Assembly: GCF_022343555.1 (NCBI RefSeq)
Contig: NZ_JAKQZH010000001.1
Span: 310,001 to 374,000 of the forward strand
DNA from: Marinobacter sp. C7
Lineage (GTDB): Bacteria; Pseudomonadota; Gammaproteobacteria; Pseudomonadales; Oleiphilaceae
DNA length: 64,000 nt
Direction of reading: 5' to 3'
Below, in pieces: positions 37,122 to 46,131 of the stretch (positions are counted from its first letter, which is position 1; each line of letters opens with the position of its first letter). The notes under the pieces are model-generated. The model searched no databases. It worked only from the letters and a program-made list of their open reading frames with translations, and was not told where the DNA came from. A program made the position numbers and the translations under genes.

Positions 37122-39146
37122 TTGAGCGATCACCAACCGGGCAGTGCAGTACCGGCGGTCAATATGGACAAGCTGGTGCAAAGACTTGATGAGTCGATCC
37201 AGGCTCTTGAAGAAAGCCGGTCCTTTGCCAGGGCCGGTAAGCTCCCGCGGGTGTTTGATATTGCCCGCAGGGTGCTGTTGCAGCCGGGGGGCTGTCAGGT
37301 AATCGAGGAGCGCTCACAACGTCTGGAACAGGCCGGTGTCTTTGCCGGCACCGACTGGTCCGACCCGAGCATCCTGCTGCCGTCCCTGACCACCCACTCC
37401 CTTCAGAGCACGAATGCCGATACCGTGGTGGTTGAGGCCTTCAGTGAATTGCGTCTGCTGGCGGTGGCCCGCGGACTTTACCTCCATCCGTCGGTGTCGG
37501 CGGAGCAGGCCCACCATTACCTGACCCAGGTGCTTGCCATCAATCTCGGCCTCCTGTTCGGCATGACCGGTGAAGCTGAGCGAGAGCAGGGCAGGCTGGC
37601 TCTGATCAGCCAGTCGGTTGTGCAGTATGTGGCGGCGCATATCGGTTACGAACATGTGATCGACAGTCTGATCGAGGAAATCTGGCGTATCCTGCAGCAG
37701 CGGCCGATACAGGTCACTGATGTGCGGCGGATGATCACCCAGATTGCGCTTTGCCGTGCCGATCCGAACGCCGACCTTGGCAGCGCCGGCCGGGGAGCAG
37801 ATCGCCTGATCTCCAGCCTTTACGGTCCGACCCGGGCCTGCAGCGAGGACCCCGGTACCGTTGTCTACGAGCAGCGTCTCGAATCCATGGATGCCCAGGC
37901 CCTGCAGAATGAAGCCACCGGCTTTGCCCGATCCATGCACGATACCGGCCTGGTATCGCCCTATCACGCCACGTTCGTGCGCTTCATTCTGGAGGACCAG
38001 GACGCCCTCCTGAGCGAGGCCCTCGGCCTGTCCAGCACTGGCCGCGATTGCCTGCTGTGCTACCGGGAACTGGTCCATACCCTGATCCGGGAAGGTATTT
38101 TCCCGGGGACCGCCCAGGGCTTGTATGGCCTGGCGCTTATGTTGGAGCGGGGCATCCTGTACCAACCGCCGGTGGCCCCGGCGCTCTGGCGCCAGGTCCG
38201 CTTGTCCCTGTGTCCGGAGGCGCGGGAACGCCTGCAGTTGGCCTATGGTTACGAGCCGCCGCCAGCGGCCTGGCTGATCCAGGGGGTGCTGAACATGCTG
38301 GGCCAGCCATTGGGTGTCGGCCAGGGCAACAACCCCACCTGCCAGTCGGCCCGGGCCTTGTCGATGTGGGCCTACAACGATCCGGACTACCTGTTGCAGA
38401 TGGTCGCCTGGGCGGCCCGGGACAACGAGATCATGATGCACTTCGAGGGCCAGCCGGTTTCCTCGTCGCAAAGTGCGGGCGGTGTAGCGTCGGAGGTTAC
38501 CCTCGATCTTGATCCGGTATCCCTGGTGGTGGTTCCGCACCTGGACCGCATATACGCGGAAATGGGCCGGCTCTGCGCGGGGCGCGAGGGCGATCCACAC
38601 CGGTGGGTGAACCCCGAGTTCCACGGCTGGTCCGCCGGTCGCGGTTTTGCCATCAACGTGGATGTGGGGACCGGTAAGCTCGATGACCCCGAAGGCTTTA
38701 TCCGCCATTTTTACGCCAGTTACCATCCCTACTACAACGGGAACCAGCCCCTGATCCATCCCCAGCCTGCGGGCATTGCCGTCACCGACAGTGCCGCACG
38801 GTTTATCGGGTGGCACGCCATCACCATCCTGCGGGTGGCGCTGGATCCTGACGGGGAGATGCGAGTCTATTTCTTCAATCCCAACAACGACAGCGGTCAG
38901 AACTGGGGCGATGGCGTGCGGGTGAGCACGTCCGGCCATGGCGAACGCTTTGGCGAGTCGTCGCTCCCGTTTGAACAGTTCACCTCACGGCTCTATATCT
39001 TCCACTTCGATCCGCTCGAGCGTGGTGAGCCGGCGGACGTCAGCCAGGACGAGCTGGGCCGGGTCCTCGATGCCATATACCGGAGCTGGGGTGTGGATCG
39101 GGTGCCCGCGGACACGCTCCAGGCCGAGCCCCCAAGAACCGACTGA
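37122..39146 (+). CDS. Uncharacterised protein with papain-like Cys/His/Asn landmarks
   Basis: This 674-aa protein matches no family I can name. The first 390 residues look helical and soluble. From about residue 395 there is Q401-GNNPT-C407 (the same six-residue Gln-to-Cys spacing as papain's oxyanion Gln and nucleophile), then GWH565AITILRV, then FFN586PNN. This order (Gln, Cys, His, Asn) suggests a papain- or transglutaminase-like fold. No signal peptide is visible, so it is probably cytoplasmic. The start is a TTG at 37122 with AGGAG 8 bases upstream. It sits between an ATP-grasp gene and a ThDP-enzyme gene on the same strand. Confidence 0.75.
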   Translation: MSDHQPGSAVPAVNMDKLVQRLDESIQALEESRSFARAGKLPRVFDIARRVLLQPGGCQVIEERSQRLEQAGVFAGTDWSDPSILLPSLTTHSLQSTNADTVVVEAFSELRLLAVARGLYLHPSVSAEQAHHYLTQVLAINLGLLFGMTGEAEREQGRLALISQSVVQYVAAHIGYEHVIDSLIEEIWRILQQRPIQVTDVRRMITQIALCRADPNADLGSAGRGADRLISSLYGPTRACSEDPGTVVYEQRLESMDAQALQNEATGFARSMHDTGLVSPYHATFVRFILEDQDALLSEALGLSSTGRDCLLCYRELVHTLIREGIFPGTAQGLYGLALMLERGILYQPPVAPALWRQVRLSLCPEARERLQLAYGYEPPPAAWLIQGVLNMLGQPLGVGQGNNPTCQSARALSMWAYNDPDYLLQMVAWAARDNEIMMHFEGQPVSSSQSAGGVASEVTLDLDPVSLVVVPHLDRIYAEMGRLCAGREGDPHRWVNPEFHGWSAGRGFAINVDVGTGKLDDPEGFIRHFYASYHPYYNGNQPLIHPQPAGIAVTDSAARFIGWHAITILRVALDPDGEMRVYFFNPNNDSGQNWGDGVRVSTSGHGERFGESSLPFEQFTSRLYIFHFDPLERGEPADVSQDELGRVLDAIYRSWGVDRVPADTLQAEPPRTD

Positions 39147-39211
39147 CTTGCCGGCACGGTTGGAAAGAATGCTATGCTCGACGTCAAATCGGCCTGACGG
39201 AGAGCCAGAGC

Positions 39212-40882
39212 ATGACCAACGCGCAAGCCAAGCCGGGTAACGGGGCGGAGCTGTTTATCCGGGCCCTGGAGAACGAAGGCGTCAAATACATCTTCGCGGT
39301 GCCGGGTGAGGAGAACCTGGACCTGCTTGAGGCGCTCAGAAACAGCCATATCCAGCTGATCCTGAATCGACATGAACAGGCGGCGGGGTTCATGGCCGCG
39401 ACCTATGGTCGTCTGACCGGAAGGGTCGGGGTTTGCCTGTCTACCCTGGGGCCGGGTGCCACCAACCTGGTGACTGCAGCCGCCTATGCCCAGCTCGGCG
39501 GCATGCCGATGATGATGATTTCCGGACAGAAGCCGATCAAATCCTCCAAGCAGGGCTTGTTCCAGATCCTCGATGTGGTCGACCTGATGCGACCGCTGAC
39601 CAAGTACACCCGCCAGATTTCCAACGCCAATACGATCCCGGCCAAGGTGCGGGAAGCCTTCCGGCTGGCATCCGAGGAACGCCCCGGGGCCGTGCATCTG
39701 GAACTTCCCGAGGACATAGCTGCAGAGAAGCCGGCACCGGATACCCACATCTTTGCACCCAGCGATGCCCGGCGGCCCTCCGCCAGCCAGAAGAGTCTGG
39801 AGATTGCCTGCGATATGCTGCGTGAGGCCAGGCACCCGCTGATCATGATTGGCGCGGGAGCAAACCGGAAGCGGGTCTCCCAGGCGCTGATCCACCTGGT
39901 AAACACCACCAACATCCCGTTCTTTACCACCCAGATGGGCAAGGGCGTGGTAGACGAACGCCACCCCCGATACCTGGGCAATGCGGCATTGTCAGCCGGA
40001 GACTTCGTTCATCGGGCCATCGACCATGCCGACCTGGTGATCAATGTCGGCCATGACGTGGTGGAAAAACCCCCTTTCTTCATGAAGCCGGGTGGCAAGA
40101 AGGTTATCCATGTGAACTTCTCCGGAGCCGATGTCGACCCGGTGTATTTTCCGCAGCACGAAGTGGTGGGGGACATCGCCAACAGCGTGGAATACATGGC
40201 GGAGAACTGCGGGATCTGCCACAAACACGATTTCAGTCGGTTCATGGAAGTAAAGGCTGCCGTTGACCGGCACCTCCAGGACCAGGCCGAGAGTGACCGC
40301 TTTCCGGTGATCCCCCAGCGCATTGTCCATGACGTTCGGGCGGTGATGCCCGAGGACGGTATCATTGCCCTGGACAACGGCATGTACAAACTCTGGTTTG
40401 CCCGTAACTACCCGGCCTATGACAACAACACCGTGCTGCTGGACAACGCCCTGGCGTCCATGGGTGCCGGCCTGCCCAGCGCCATGATGGCATCGATGCT
40501 GTATAAGGATCTGAAGGTCATGGCCATCTGCGGTGACGGCGGTTTCATGATGAATAGCCAGGAACTGGAGACGGCGGTCAGGCTGGAACTGAATCTGGTG
40601 GTGCTGATCATCAATGACAGCGCGTACGGCATGATCAAGTGGAAACAGGCCCAGGAGGGGCTGGCTGATTTCGGCCTGGATTACCGCAATCCGGACTTCG
40701 TGAAATACGCCGAATCCTACGGCGCCACGGGGCACCGGGTATCCCGCACTGAGGACCTGCAGCCGACGCTTGAGCGGGCGCTGGCGGCCGGGGGTGTACA
40801 TCTGGTGGACGTGCCGGTGGATTACAGTGAAAACCGCCGGGTCTTTGATGAGGAGTTGGCGGAACTGACCCGTCGGCTGTAG
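39212..40882 (+). CDS. ThDP-dependent enzyme, acetolactate synthase large-subunit family
   Basis: The 556-aa protein has the three-domain ThDP fold: N-terminal AVPGEENLDLLEAL with the activating Glu in NRHEQAAGFMAATYGR, a central FAD/structural domain, and a C-terminal cofactor motif GDGGFMMNSQELE...NDSAYGMIKWKQ. It resembles catabolic acetolactate synthases; no regulatory small-subunit gene follows. Given the neighbours (ATP-grasp and Cys-peptidase-like genes), a different carboligase reaction is also possible. Family call is solid; the reaction is not. Confidence 0.85.
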   Translation: MTNAQAKPGNGAELFIRALENEGVKYIFAVPGEENLDLLEALRNSHIQLILNRHEQAAGFMAATYGRLTGRVGVCLSTLGPGATNLVTAAAYAQLGGMPMMMISGQKPIKSSKQGLFQILDVVDLMRPLTKYTRQISNANTIPAKVREAFRLASEERPGAVHLELPEDIAAEKPAPDTHIFAPSDARRPSASQKSLEIACDMLREARHPLIMIGAGANRKRVSQALIHLVNTTNIPFFTTQMGKGVVDERHPRYLGNAALSAGDFVHRAIDHADLVINVGHDVVEKPPFFMKPGGKKVIHVNFSGADVDPVYFPQHEVVGDIANSVEYMAENCGICHKHDFSRFMEVKAAVDRHLQDQAESDRFPVIPQRIVHDVRAVMPEDGIIALDNGMYKLWFARNYPAYDNNTVLLDNALASMGAGLPSAMMASMLYKDLKVMAICGDGGFMMNSQELETAVRLELNLVVLIINDSAYGMIKWKQAQEGLADFGLDYRNPDFVKYAESYGATGHRVSRTEDLQPTLERALAAGGVHLVDVPVDYSENRRVFDEELAELTRRL

Positions 40883-40923
40883 CGTTGTATCATTGCGATC
40901 GACGATACCAAAGGATGTACGCA

Positions 40924-41790
40924 ATGATGTTTTCCCGTTTCCGATGGCTGGGACTGGCGGCAGGTCTGCTGGTGTTGGCCGGGTGTAGCAAGCCCGAAAC
41001 CCCTCAGGAAGTGGCCGCCGCCTTCTGGCAGGCCATGGCCGAAAACGATGTGGGCGATGTTGTCGAGCTTTCCACTCTGACCGACGAAGCTCAGTTTGAT
41101 GCCTACCGGCGTGACTGGACCAATGCGGTGCCTTCGTTCGGCCGGGTGGTTATCGAGGAACGGGAGGCGAGCATTGTCACCCGTCTGCCCACGGAAGAAG
41201 CTTCGGGGGGGGAGCGGCTGGAGCTGGAGACGTACCTGGTCTCCACCGCCGAGGGATGGCTCGTGGATTACCAGCGCACCGGCGATGCCATTCTCAACCC
41301 CTCCCCGTTCAGCGGACTGATGGGCCAGCTCAACAGTCTCGGGGAAAAACTCTCCTCCAGCTTTGCCCGATCTTCCGAAGATCTGGAGGCTCGTATGAAT
41401 GAGCTGTCACAGGATCTGGAGGCGTACTCCGACGAGCTCCGGGCCCGGGCGGAAAGTGCCATGGAAGACTTTGCGGAGGCGCTGCAGGAGGCAATGAAAG
41501 ATCTGGAGGAGTCCCTGAACGACTCCCTGGAGGACAACGACGAGGCTCCCCAGGAGGATCGGGTGATCCTTGAGCAGGCCTCGCGGGATCTGGATCAGAA
41601 GGCAGAAGCTCTGGACGAGCCCACCGCAGAACACCTGGCTGATGCGACCCGCGCGGTCGCCCAAGCGGGAGAGAGCTTCTCTCGCCTCAGCAGCGAAACC
41701 TGGACGGAGTACCGGGAGCAATGGGAGGCCCGGCTCGACGAGATACGCGCCGACACGAGGGCCTTTTTCGAGGATCTGGGCCAGCGTTAA
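40924..41790 (+). CDS. Coiled-coil lipoprotein
   Basis: A 288-aa lipoprotein with a lipobox (LVLAGCSKP) and a DUF4878-like N-terminal part (PQEVAAAFWQAMAENDVGDV), followed from about residue 130 by a long acidic, heptad-rich helix. I chose the ATG at 40924 with AAAGGA 8 bases upstream; ATGs at 40915 and 40927 are alternatives. Same strand as the ThDP-enzyme gene, 41 bases after it. Its function is unknown; it may tether or stabilise an envelope complex. Confidence 0.78.
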   Translation: MMFSRFRWLGLAAGLLVLAGCSKPETPQEVAAAFWQAMAENDVGDVVELSTLTDEAQFDAYRRDWTNAVPSFGRVVIEEREASIVTRLPTEEASGGERLELETYLVSTAEGWLVDYQRTGDAILNPSPFSGLMGQLNSLGEKLSSSFARSSEDLEARMNELSQDLEAYSDELRARAESAMEDFAEALQEAMKDLEESLNDSLEDNDEAPQEDRVILEQASRDLDQKAEALDEPTAEHLADATRAVAQAGESFSRLSSETWTEYREQWEARLDEIRADTRAFFEDLGQR

Positions 41791-41821
41791 CCGCAGGCCC
41801 GGTCATGCGGGCTGGCGGGGC

Positions 41822-42511
41822 TCAGAAGAACAGGGTGATGCCTGACGACAGCTCGATGTTGTGGGTCAGCTGGGACTCGCGGATCAGGTCGCTGTTGAAC
41901 ATGTGGTCCCGGAAGTCCACGTGCACCGTCAGCCAGTCCAGCAGCACGATGCGGAACCCGGTCCCGAGGGTGGTGGTGAAATTGCTTTCGCCACCGAACT
42001 CGGTGTTGCCGACACCGCCCACCAGGTAGAACGCCGAGTTGAACGTCAGTGAATCGCTGAAGAAGATTTCCCCGGGGAAGATGTTGTAGCCCACGAGGAA
42101 ATCGTAATAGCTGTAGTCCCGGTCATCGTCCGTCAATAGCCGGACGTTGGAGCCACTGAGTTCCTCGAAGGAAGTCAGTCCGGCTTCGCTCACCCCGTAG
42201 TTGAATTGCAGGAAGAAGTCCTCAGTAGCGTGGAAGGCTGCGCTGACACCGAACAGGGGTTCACTGCTGAAGTTGTCAATGGTCAGCATGCCGGCAAAGG
42301 CGCCAACCTCGAAGAACTCCGCATCGATATCCGCTTCGCTGATACTGCGGGGCTCGATATCCGGCTCGATCACCTGAACCGGCGCGGAACCGCCCTCCTG
42401 TGCCAGCAGCGGCCCCGACGGCGTCAGTGCCAGCAGCCCGGTTAACAGCGCAATGCCGATGACCCGCGGCTTGCGGGTGCTCAAAAGAACGTGTTGAGAC
42501 CGATTTTCCAT
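41822..42511 (-). CDS. Predicted outer-membrane beta-barrel protein
   Basis: The 229-aa protein has a signal peptide (cleaved near LLAQ, residue 38) and about eight amphipathic strands ending in ...SSGITLFF, a typical outer-membrane-protein C-terminus with a terminal Phe. It resembles the Myxococcus-type outer-membrane beta-barrel domain. It overlaps the preceding SH3-barrel gene by 31 bases, and both diverge from the ExbB/ExbD gene cluster, so it is a good candidate outer-membrane part of that machine. That role is inferred. Confidence 0.8.
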   Translation of the reverse strand: MENRSQHVLLSTRKPRVIGIALLTGLLALTPSGPLLAQEGGSAPVQVIEPDIEPRSISEADIDAEFFEVGAFAGMLTIDNFSSEPLFGVSAAFHATEDFFLQFNYGVSEAGLTSFEELSGSNVRLLTDDDRDYSYYDFLVGYNIFPGEIFFSDSLTFNSAFYLVGGVGNTEFGGESNFTTTLGTGFRIVLLDWLTVHVDFRDHMFNSDLIRESQLTHNIELSSGITLFF

Positions 42512-43290
42512 TCGCTTAAACCTGTGCTGTCAGAATTGGACGACACCGAGTACACCCGATACTCGGCACGGATCAGGAAATTCCTGCCAATGTAGTAACC
42601 CAGCCCACCCCCGAAGGTGACCCCGTCGGCATCCCCCAGATCACTCAGAAGTACTTTTTGCCGGGCGTCGAATGAGAACTGGCTATAACCGGCCAGCGCG
42701 TAGGGGGTTAAGGACCATTGGTGCAGGGGTTCGATCACCAGGTTCGCGCCGTAGTAGTCGCTGGTCACCGACTGGTTATAGATCTTGCCTGCCTCAAGCT
42801 CGGCGCCGAGCCAGGTCAGGGGCCGATAGCCGGCGGTCAGGCTAAAACTTGGGGAGTCCTCGAACATGCCGGCGGTAAATCCCACGCGCCAACTCGATTC
42901 CAGGTACTGGCCATGGCTTACCTCGGGCAGATCGGCAGGAAGACCGGTCGGCTGCAGGGTGCGTCCCAACTGGGTCGCCTTGGTCCAGCCGGTTTCTCCG
43001 GAAACGGCCCGCACCTTGTACCAATTGGTTTTCCGCTTCAGCAGTTCGACCTGTTCGCCTTTTTCAATCACATGAAAAACGGGGTAGCCGCGGCCGGGTG
43101 CCGTGTGCAGCTCGATAAAGGGATCGGCCACCTCCAGAGTGGGAGCGGGATCCGCCGCCTGTGACACCCCGGGACAGGTTCCTGCGACCAGGAACAGCGC
43201 CGTGAAAAATGCCGGCGCCGATGGTTTGCTGGGATTGCCCCTGAAAAACCGGGCAAATCGTGATGTGGTTCTGCACGTCTTCCTGATCAC
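42481..43290 (-). CDS. SH3-domain outer-membrane beta-barrel protein
   Basis: The 269-aa product has a signal peptide (about 1-45), an SH3b domain (about 50-110: ELHTAPGRGYPVFHVIEKGE then NWYKVRAVSGETGW), then a C-terminal beta-barrel-like part ending in LNTFF. SH3b domains often bind peptidoglycan, so the protein could link the cell wall and the outer membrane. The GTG at 43290 has AGGTGG 8 bases upstream and is preferred over the GTG at 43302. It is the first gene of a two-gene minus-strand unit next to the ExbB/ExbD locus. Confidence 0.78.
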   Translation of the reverse strand: MIRKTCRTTSRFARFFRGNPSKPSAPAFFTALFLVAGTCPGVSQAADPAPTLEVADPFIELHTAPGRGYPVFHVIEKGEQVELLKRKTNWYKVRAVSGETGWTKATQLGRTLQPTGLPADLPEVSHGQYLESSWRVGFTAGMFEDSPSFSLTAGYRPLTWLGAELEAGKIYNQSVTSDYYGANLVIEPLHQWSLTPYALAGYSQFSFDARQKVLLSDLGDADGVTFGGGLGYYIGRNFLIRAEYRVYSVSSNSDSTGLSEWKIGLNTFF

Positions 43291-43668
43291 CGGACTGACC
43301 ACCTATTGGGAATGTTAAATTAAGTTAACCAATGTAAATAAATGTTTTTAAATAAAAAAATTTTGAGTTGCGGGGAACTTTGGCCGTCAGCCCGGCGTTA
43401 GGCAACTGTCTCTTGGTTTTTTTGCGAAGGCCTCCACAGAAACAGAATCACGGGTCAAATCCTCCATTCCCATTCTGCGAAGCTGTGCTAGCGTATTTCA
43501 CATTATTTGACGATCGAAACATCCCAAAAGAAATCTGACCGCTTTCCAGGAAAAAAGGGCCGCTAAAAAGAGCCTTCGGAAACCAGGCCAGAGAACTCAA
43601 AAGTCAGTCCCCTGAATGTTCACTTAGCGTTGTCGGCAGCGTTTCTGGCAAGCCGGCGCAGGAGCAGG
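43291..43668. other. AT-rich divergent promoter region of the envelope-machine locus
   Basis: This 378-base gene-free stretch separates the minus-strand barrel genes from the plus-strand ExbB/ExbD cluster. Bases 43312-43370 are strikingly AT-rich (runs of A and T, with TTAAATAAAAAAATTTT) against a GC-rich background. I see promoters as likely for both directions but no clear boxes, and no repeat. Confidence 0.5.
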
Positions 43669-44349
43669 ATGGTGGCTTTTCTATCTGAAAATGGACTGTG
43701 CGGTGCTTTCGGCACCGGCTTGCGGAGCCGTCGTGGGGTTCTGGTGTTGCTGTGCCTGATTCTCGCGGGCGCGCCGGCCAATGCGACCGAACCGGCAACC
43801 GGCAGCGAGGATGTGCCCGGAGAGTCCGCGGCCGGTGTCGCCCTGGACCGCATTATCGAGACTCCGCTGTCTGTCCGTGAGAGCCGTGAGAGGGCGCAGC
43901 GGGCGGTCAACGAACTGTCGCGGGATATCCAGGACCTGAAGCAAACCGTTGTGACCCTGAACAAGGATCTCCGGGTGCTGGAGGAAGATCTGCTGTTCCC
44001 GGCCAACACCCGGTTTCACGTCTTTGTTTCCCTCAACGTGGGGGAGTACTTCCGCCTCGAAGGGGTAGAGCTGCGCCTGGATAACCAGGTCGTGTCCACC
44101 TACCTGTACAGCGCTGAAGAGCGCCAGGCGCTGGCGAAGGGCGGTAAGCACCAGCTGTATCTCGGCAATCTGAGCCCCGGCCAGCATACCCTGTCCGCGT
44201 TCTTCGTCGGCCAGGGGCCCAATGGTCGTGAGTACAAGCGTGGCAGCAGCCTGCGCTTCACCAAGGAACAGGGCCCGAAATTCGTCGAGCTGGCGGTGGC
44301 AGATTCCGAAGCCCGTCAGCAGCCCGAATTCATGGTTCGGGAGTGGTAA
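43669..44349 (+). CDS. Exported coiled-coil protein of the envelope machine
   Basis: A 226-aa protein with a signal-type N-terminus (hydrophobic about 20-37, ending near ANA), a heptad-rich coiled coil (about 62-105: LSRDIQDLKQTVVTLNKDLR) and a C-terminal beta domain of about 100 residues (FHVFVSLNVGEYFRLEGVEL, LSPGQHTLSAFFVG). I do not recognise the family. The ATG at 43669 has GGAG 4 bases upstream; a TTG at 43630 would lengthen it. It is the first gene of the plus-strand cluster; the next gene starts 3 bases after its stop. Confidence 0.78.
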   Translation: MVAFLSENGLCGAFGTGLRSRRGVLVLLCLILAGAPANATEPATGSEDVPGESAAGVALDRIIETPLSVRESRERAQRAVNELSRDIQDLKQTVVTLNKDLRVLEEDLLFPANTRFHVFVSLNVGEYFRLEGVELRLDNQVVSTYLYSAEERQALAKGGKHQLYLGNLSPGQHTLSAFFVGQGPNGREYKRGSSLRFTKEQGPKFVELAVADSEARQQPEFMVREW

Positions 44350-44352
44350 GCC

Positions 44353-46131
44353 ATGAGTCTCCGGTCCGTAATTCAGCAGGCAAGGTCCCTCCGGGCGGTA
44401 GCGGCGTTGATGTTCGCGTTACCTGCTGCCGCCACGGTATCGGCTTCCGGGACAGAAGCCCGGGACCTCAAATACGGGGCAGTTCTGTTCCAGTACTACC
44501 AGCAGAATTATTTCGAAACCCTGGTCGAGTACGCCTGGGCCGAGGAGCACGGCGGCATTGCCAACCACGGTACCTATCCGGAACTGCTCAAGGGTGGCGT
44601 CAGCCTGTCCTATGGTCTGGACGATCAGGCCGAAGCTATCTTCGATCGCCTTGCCGAAAGTAATCTCAGCGAGCCGGTACGCAACCGCGCCCGTTTTTAC
44701 CTCGGCAAGATGCAATACCTGCGTGGGGAGGCCGACACCGCCGCCCGCAACCTGAACCAGATCCGTGGTGAGCTGCCAGATAGTGTCGACGCCGAGTACC
44801 GCTACCTCGCGGCACTGGTCAATGTGAAGCTGGGGCACCTGGATGCCGGCAAGGCCGTGGCTGATACCATCAACGAGGACAGCCCTTACGCACCCTATTT
44901 CTACTTCAACCTCGCCATTGCTCTGGAAGGGCAGGGCCGCACCGGCGACGCAATCGAGGCCCTGAACCTGGTCCTCGAGCTTAACGACGGTTCCGCCGAG
45001 TTGCAGCGGCTGGCGGACCGGGCCCGTATGGCTCTGGCCCATGTCTATGCCAGCCATGATGATAACCTGAATGCCGGGCTGCAGCTGGCCAGCATCAACA
45101 CGACAGGTGCCTATTCCAATCGCGGCCTGTTGGGCGCCAGCTGGATGGCCATCAATGCGGGCGAATTCCGACGCGCGTTGGCCCCGCTCGACGTGCTGAC
45201 CTCACGCTCCCGGGCTCTGCCCGAGGTGCAGGAAGCCATTCTGCTTCGGCCCCATGTGTACGAGCGTATGGGGTTGGAGGGGCGCGCCGCCAAGGACTTT
45301 ATCGCCGCAGATCTGCAGTTCCGGACCACCCTCAGGAAGCTCCGGACAGCCCGGGAGGCCCTCAAGAACGCAGATGTCCTGGAACTGTTCGTCCGTAATC
45401 TCGACGACGTGCTGGACGAGAGCGACTGGTTCGGCAGGGCGCCGGCCGTAGCGGTCAACCGCCTGTCGCCGTTCCTCGTGGAGCTGATGTCGGATCACAG
45501 TTTCCAGTCAGTGCTGAAGGACCTTCGGGATCTGTATGCCATTCGCAATAACCTCGAACGCTGGAAGGAACGCCGGTCAGACTTTGACACCATCATGGCA
45601 GCCCGGGCCGGCAGCGCTGATGGCCCCAGTCACGGCGACCGTGTGCGTCTGATTTCCCGCTCCCTGGCCGATACCAGGGAACGACGCCAGGCTCTGAATG
45701 CCCGCCTCGCCGGGCTGCCCGAGGACAAGCGCGAGTCCATCGAGTGGTTGCTGGAGGACCTTACCTTCGAAATCACCCGGGCCGAAAGCGCGTTGGCCGC
45801 TCTCCAGGGCAGCAGGGCGCTCTCGGACAACAGCTATTTCGAGGAGTCGGTCGTTCGGATGATGGCCGAGGTCGACGCCCGTCTGATCCAGACCGAAAGC
45901 CTGATCGCCCGACTGGAAGACGTCATGCTGGCTCTGGTTACCACCGAACTGGACATCCATGAGCAGCGACTCAAGCAGTACCAGGTGGAGGCCCAGCTGG
46001 CGAAGGTGCGAATTCTGGACCGGTCCCTGCAGACGTTGAATCCGGACGAGGAGGTGCCCGCCAGTCCGGGTTCCGAGCAGGCGCAAAGCCAACCGTCTCC
46101 AGAGGAGGGAACCGGCGATGAAACGATCTAG
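44353..46131 (+). CDS. TPR-repeat exported protein
   Basis: This 592-aa protein has a signal peptide (about 1-33) and an N-terminal series of TPR-like helical repeats (LKYGAVLFQYYQQNYFETLV; NRARFYLGKMQYLRGEADTA; FNLAIALEGQGRTGDAIEAL), followed by a long helical, coiled-coil-rich C-terminal half. TPR proteins act as scaffolds. It overlaps the next gene by 14 bases, indicating coupled translation in the ExbB/ExbD cluster. The specific role is unknown. Confidence 0.82.
   Translation: MSLRSVIQQARSLRAVAALMFALPAAATVSASGTEARDLKYGAVLFQYYQQNYFETLVEYAWAEEHGGIANHGTYPELLKGGVSLSYGLDDQAEAIFDRLAESNLSEPVRNRARFYLGKMQYLRGEADTAARNLNQIRGELPDSVDAEYRYLAALVNVKLGHLDAGKAVADTINEDSPYAPYFYFNLAIALEGQGRTGDAIEALNLVLELNDGSAELQRLADRARMALAHVYASHDDNLNAGLQLASINTTGAYSNRGLLGASWMAINAGEFRRALAPLDVLTSRSRALPEVQEAILLRPHVYERMGLEGRAAKDFIAADLQFRTTLRKLRTAREALKNADVLELFVRNLDDVLDESDWFGRAPAVAVNRLSPFLVELMSDHSFQSVLKDLRDLYAIRNNLERWKERRSDFDTIMAARAGSADGPSHGDRVRLISRSLADTRERRQALNARLAGLPEDKRESIEWLLEDLTFEITRAESALAALQGSRALSDNSYFEESVVRMMAEVDARLIQTESLIARLEDVMLALVTTELDIHEQRLKQYQVEAQLAKVRILDRSLQTLNPDEEVPASPGSEQAQSQPSPEEGTGDETI

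Noticed and set aside
35662..38939. Long minus-strand open frames opposite the ATP-grasp and Cys-peptidase-like genes
   Set aside because: They have no start context or domain, and fit the third-position GC pattern of the genes on the plus strand.
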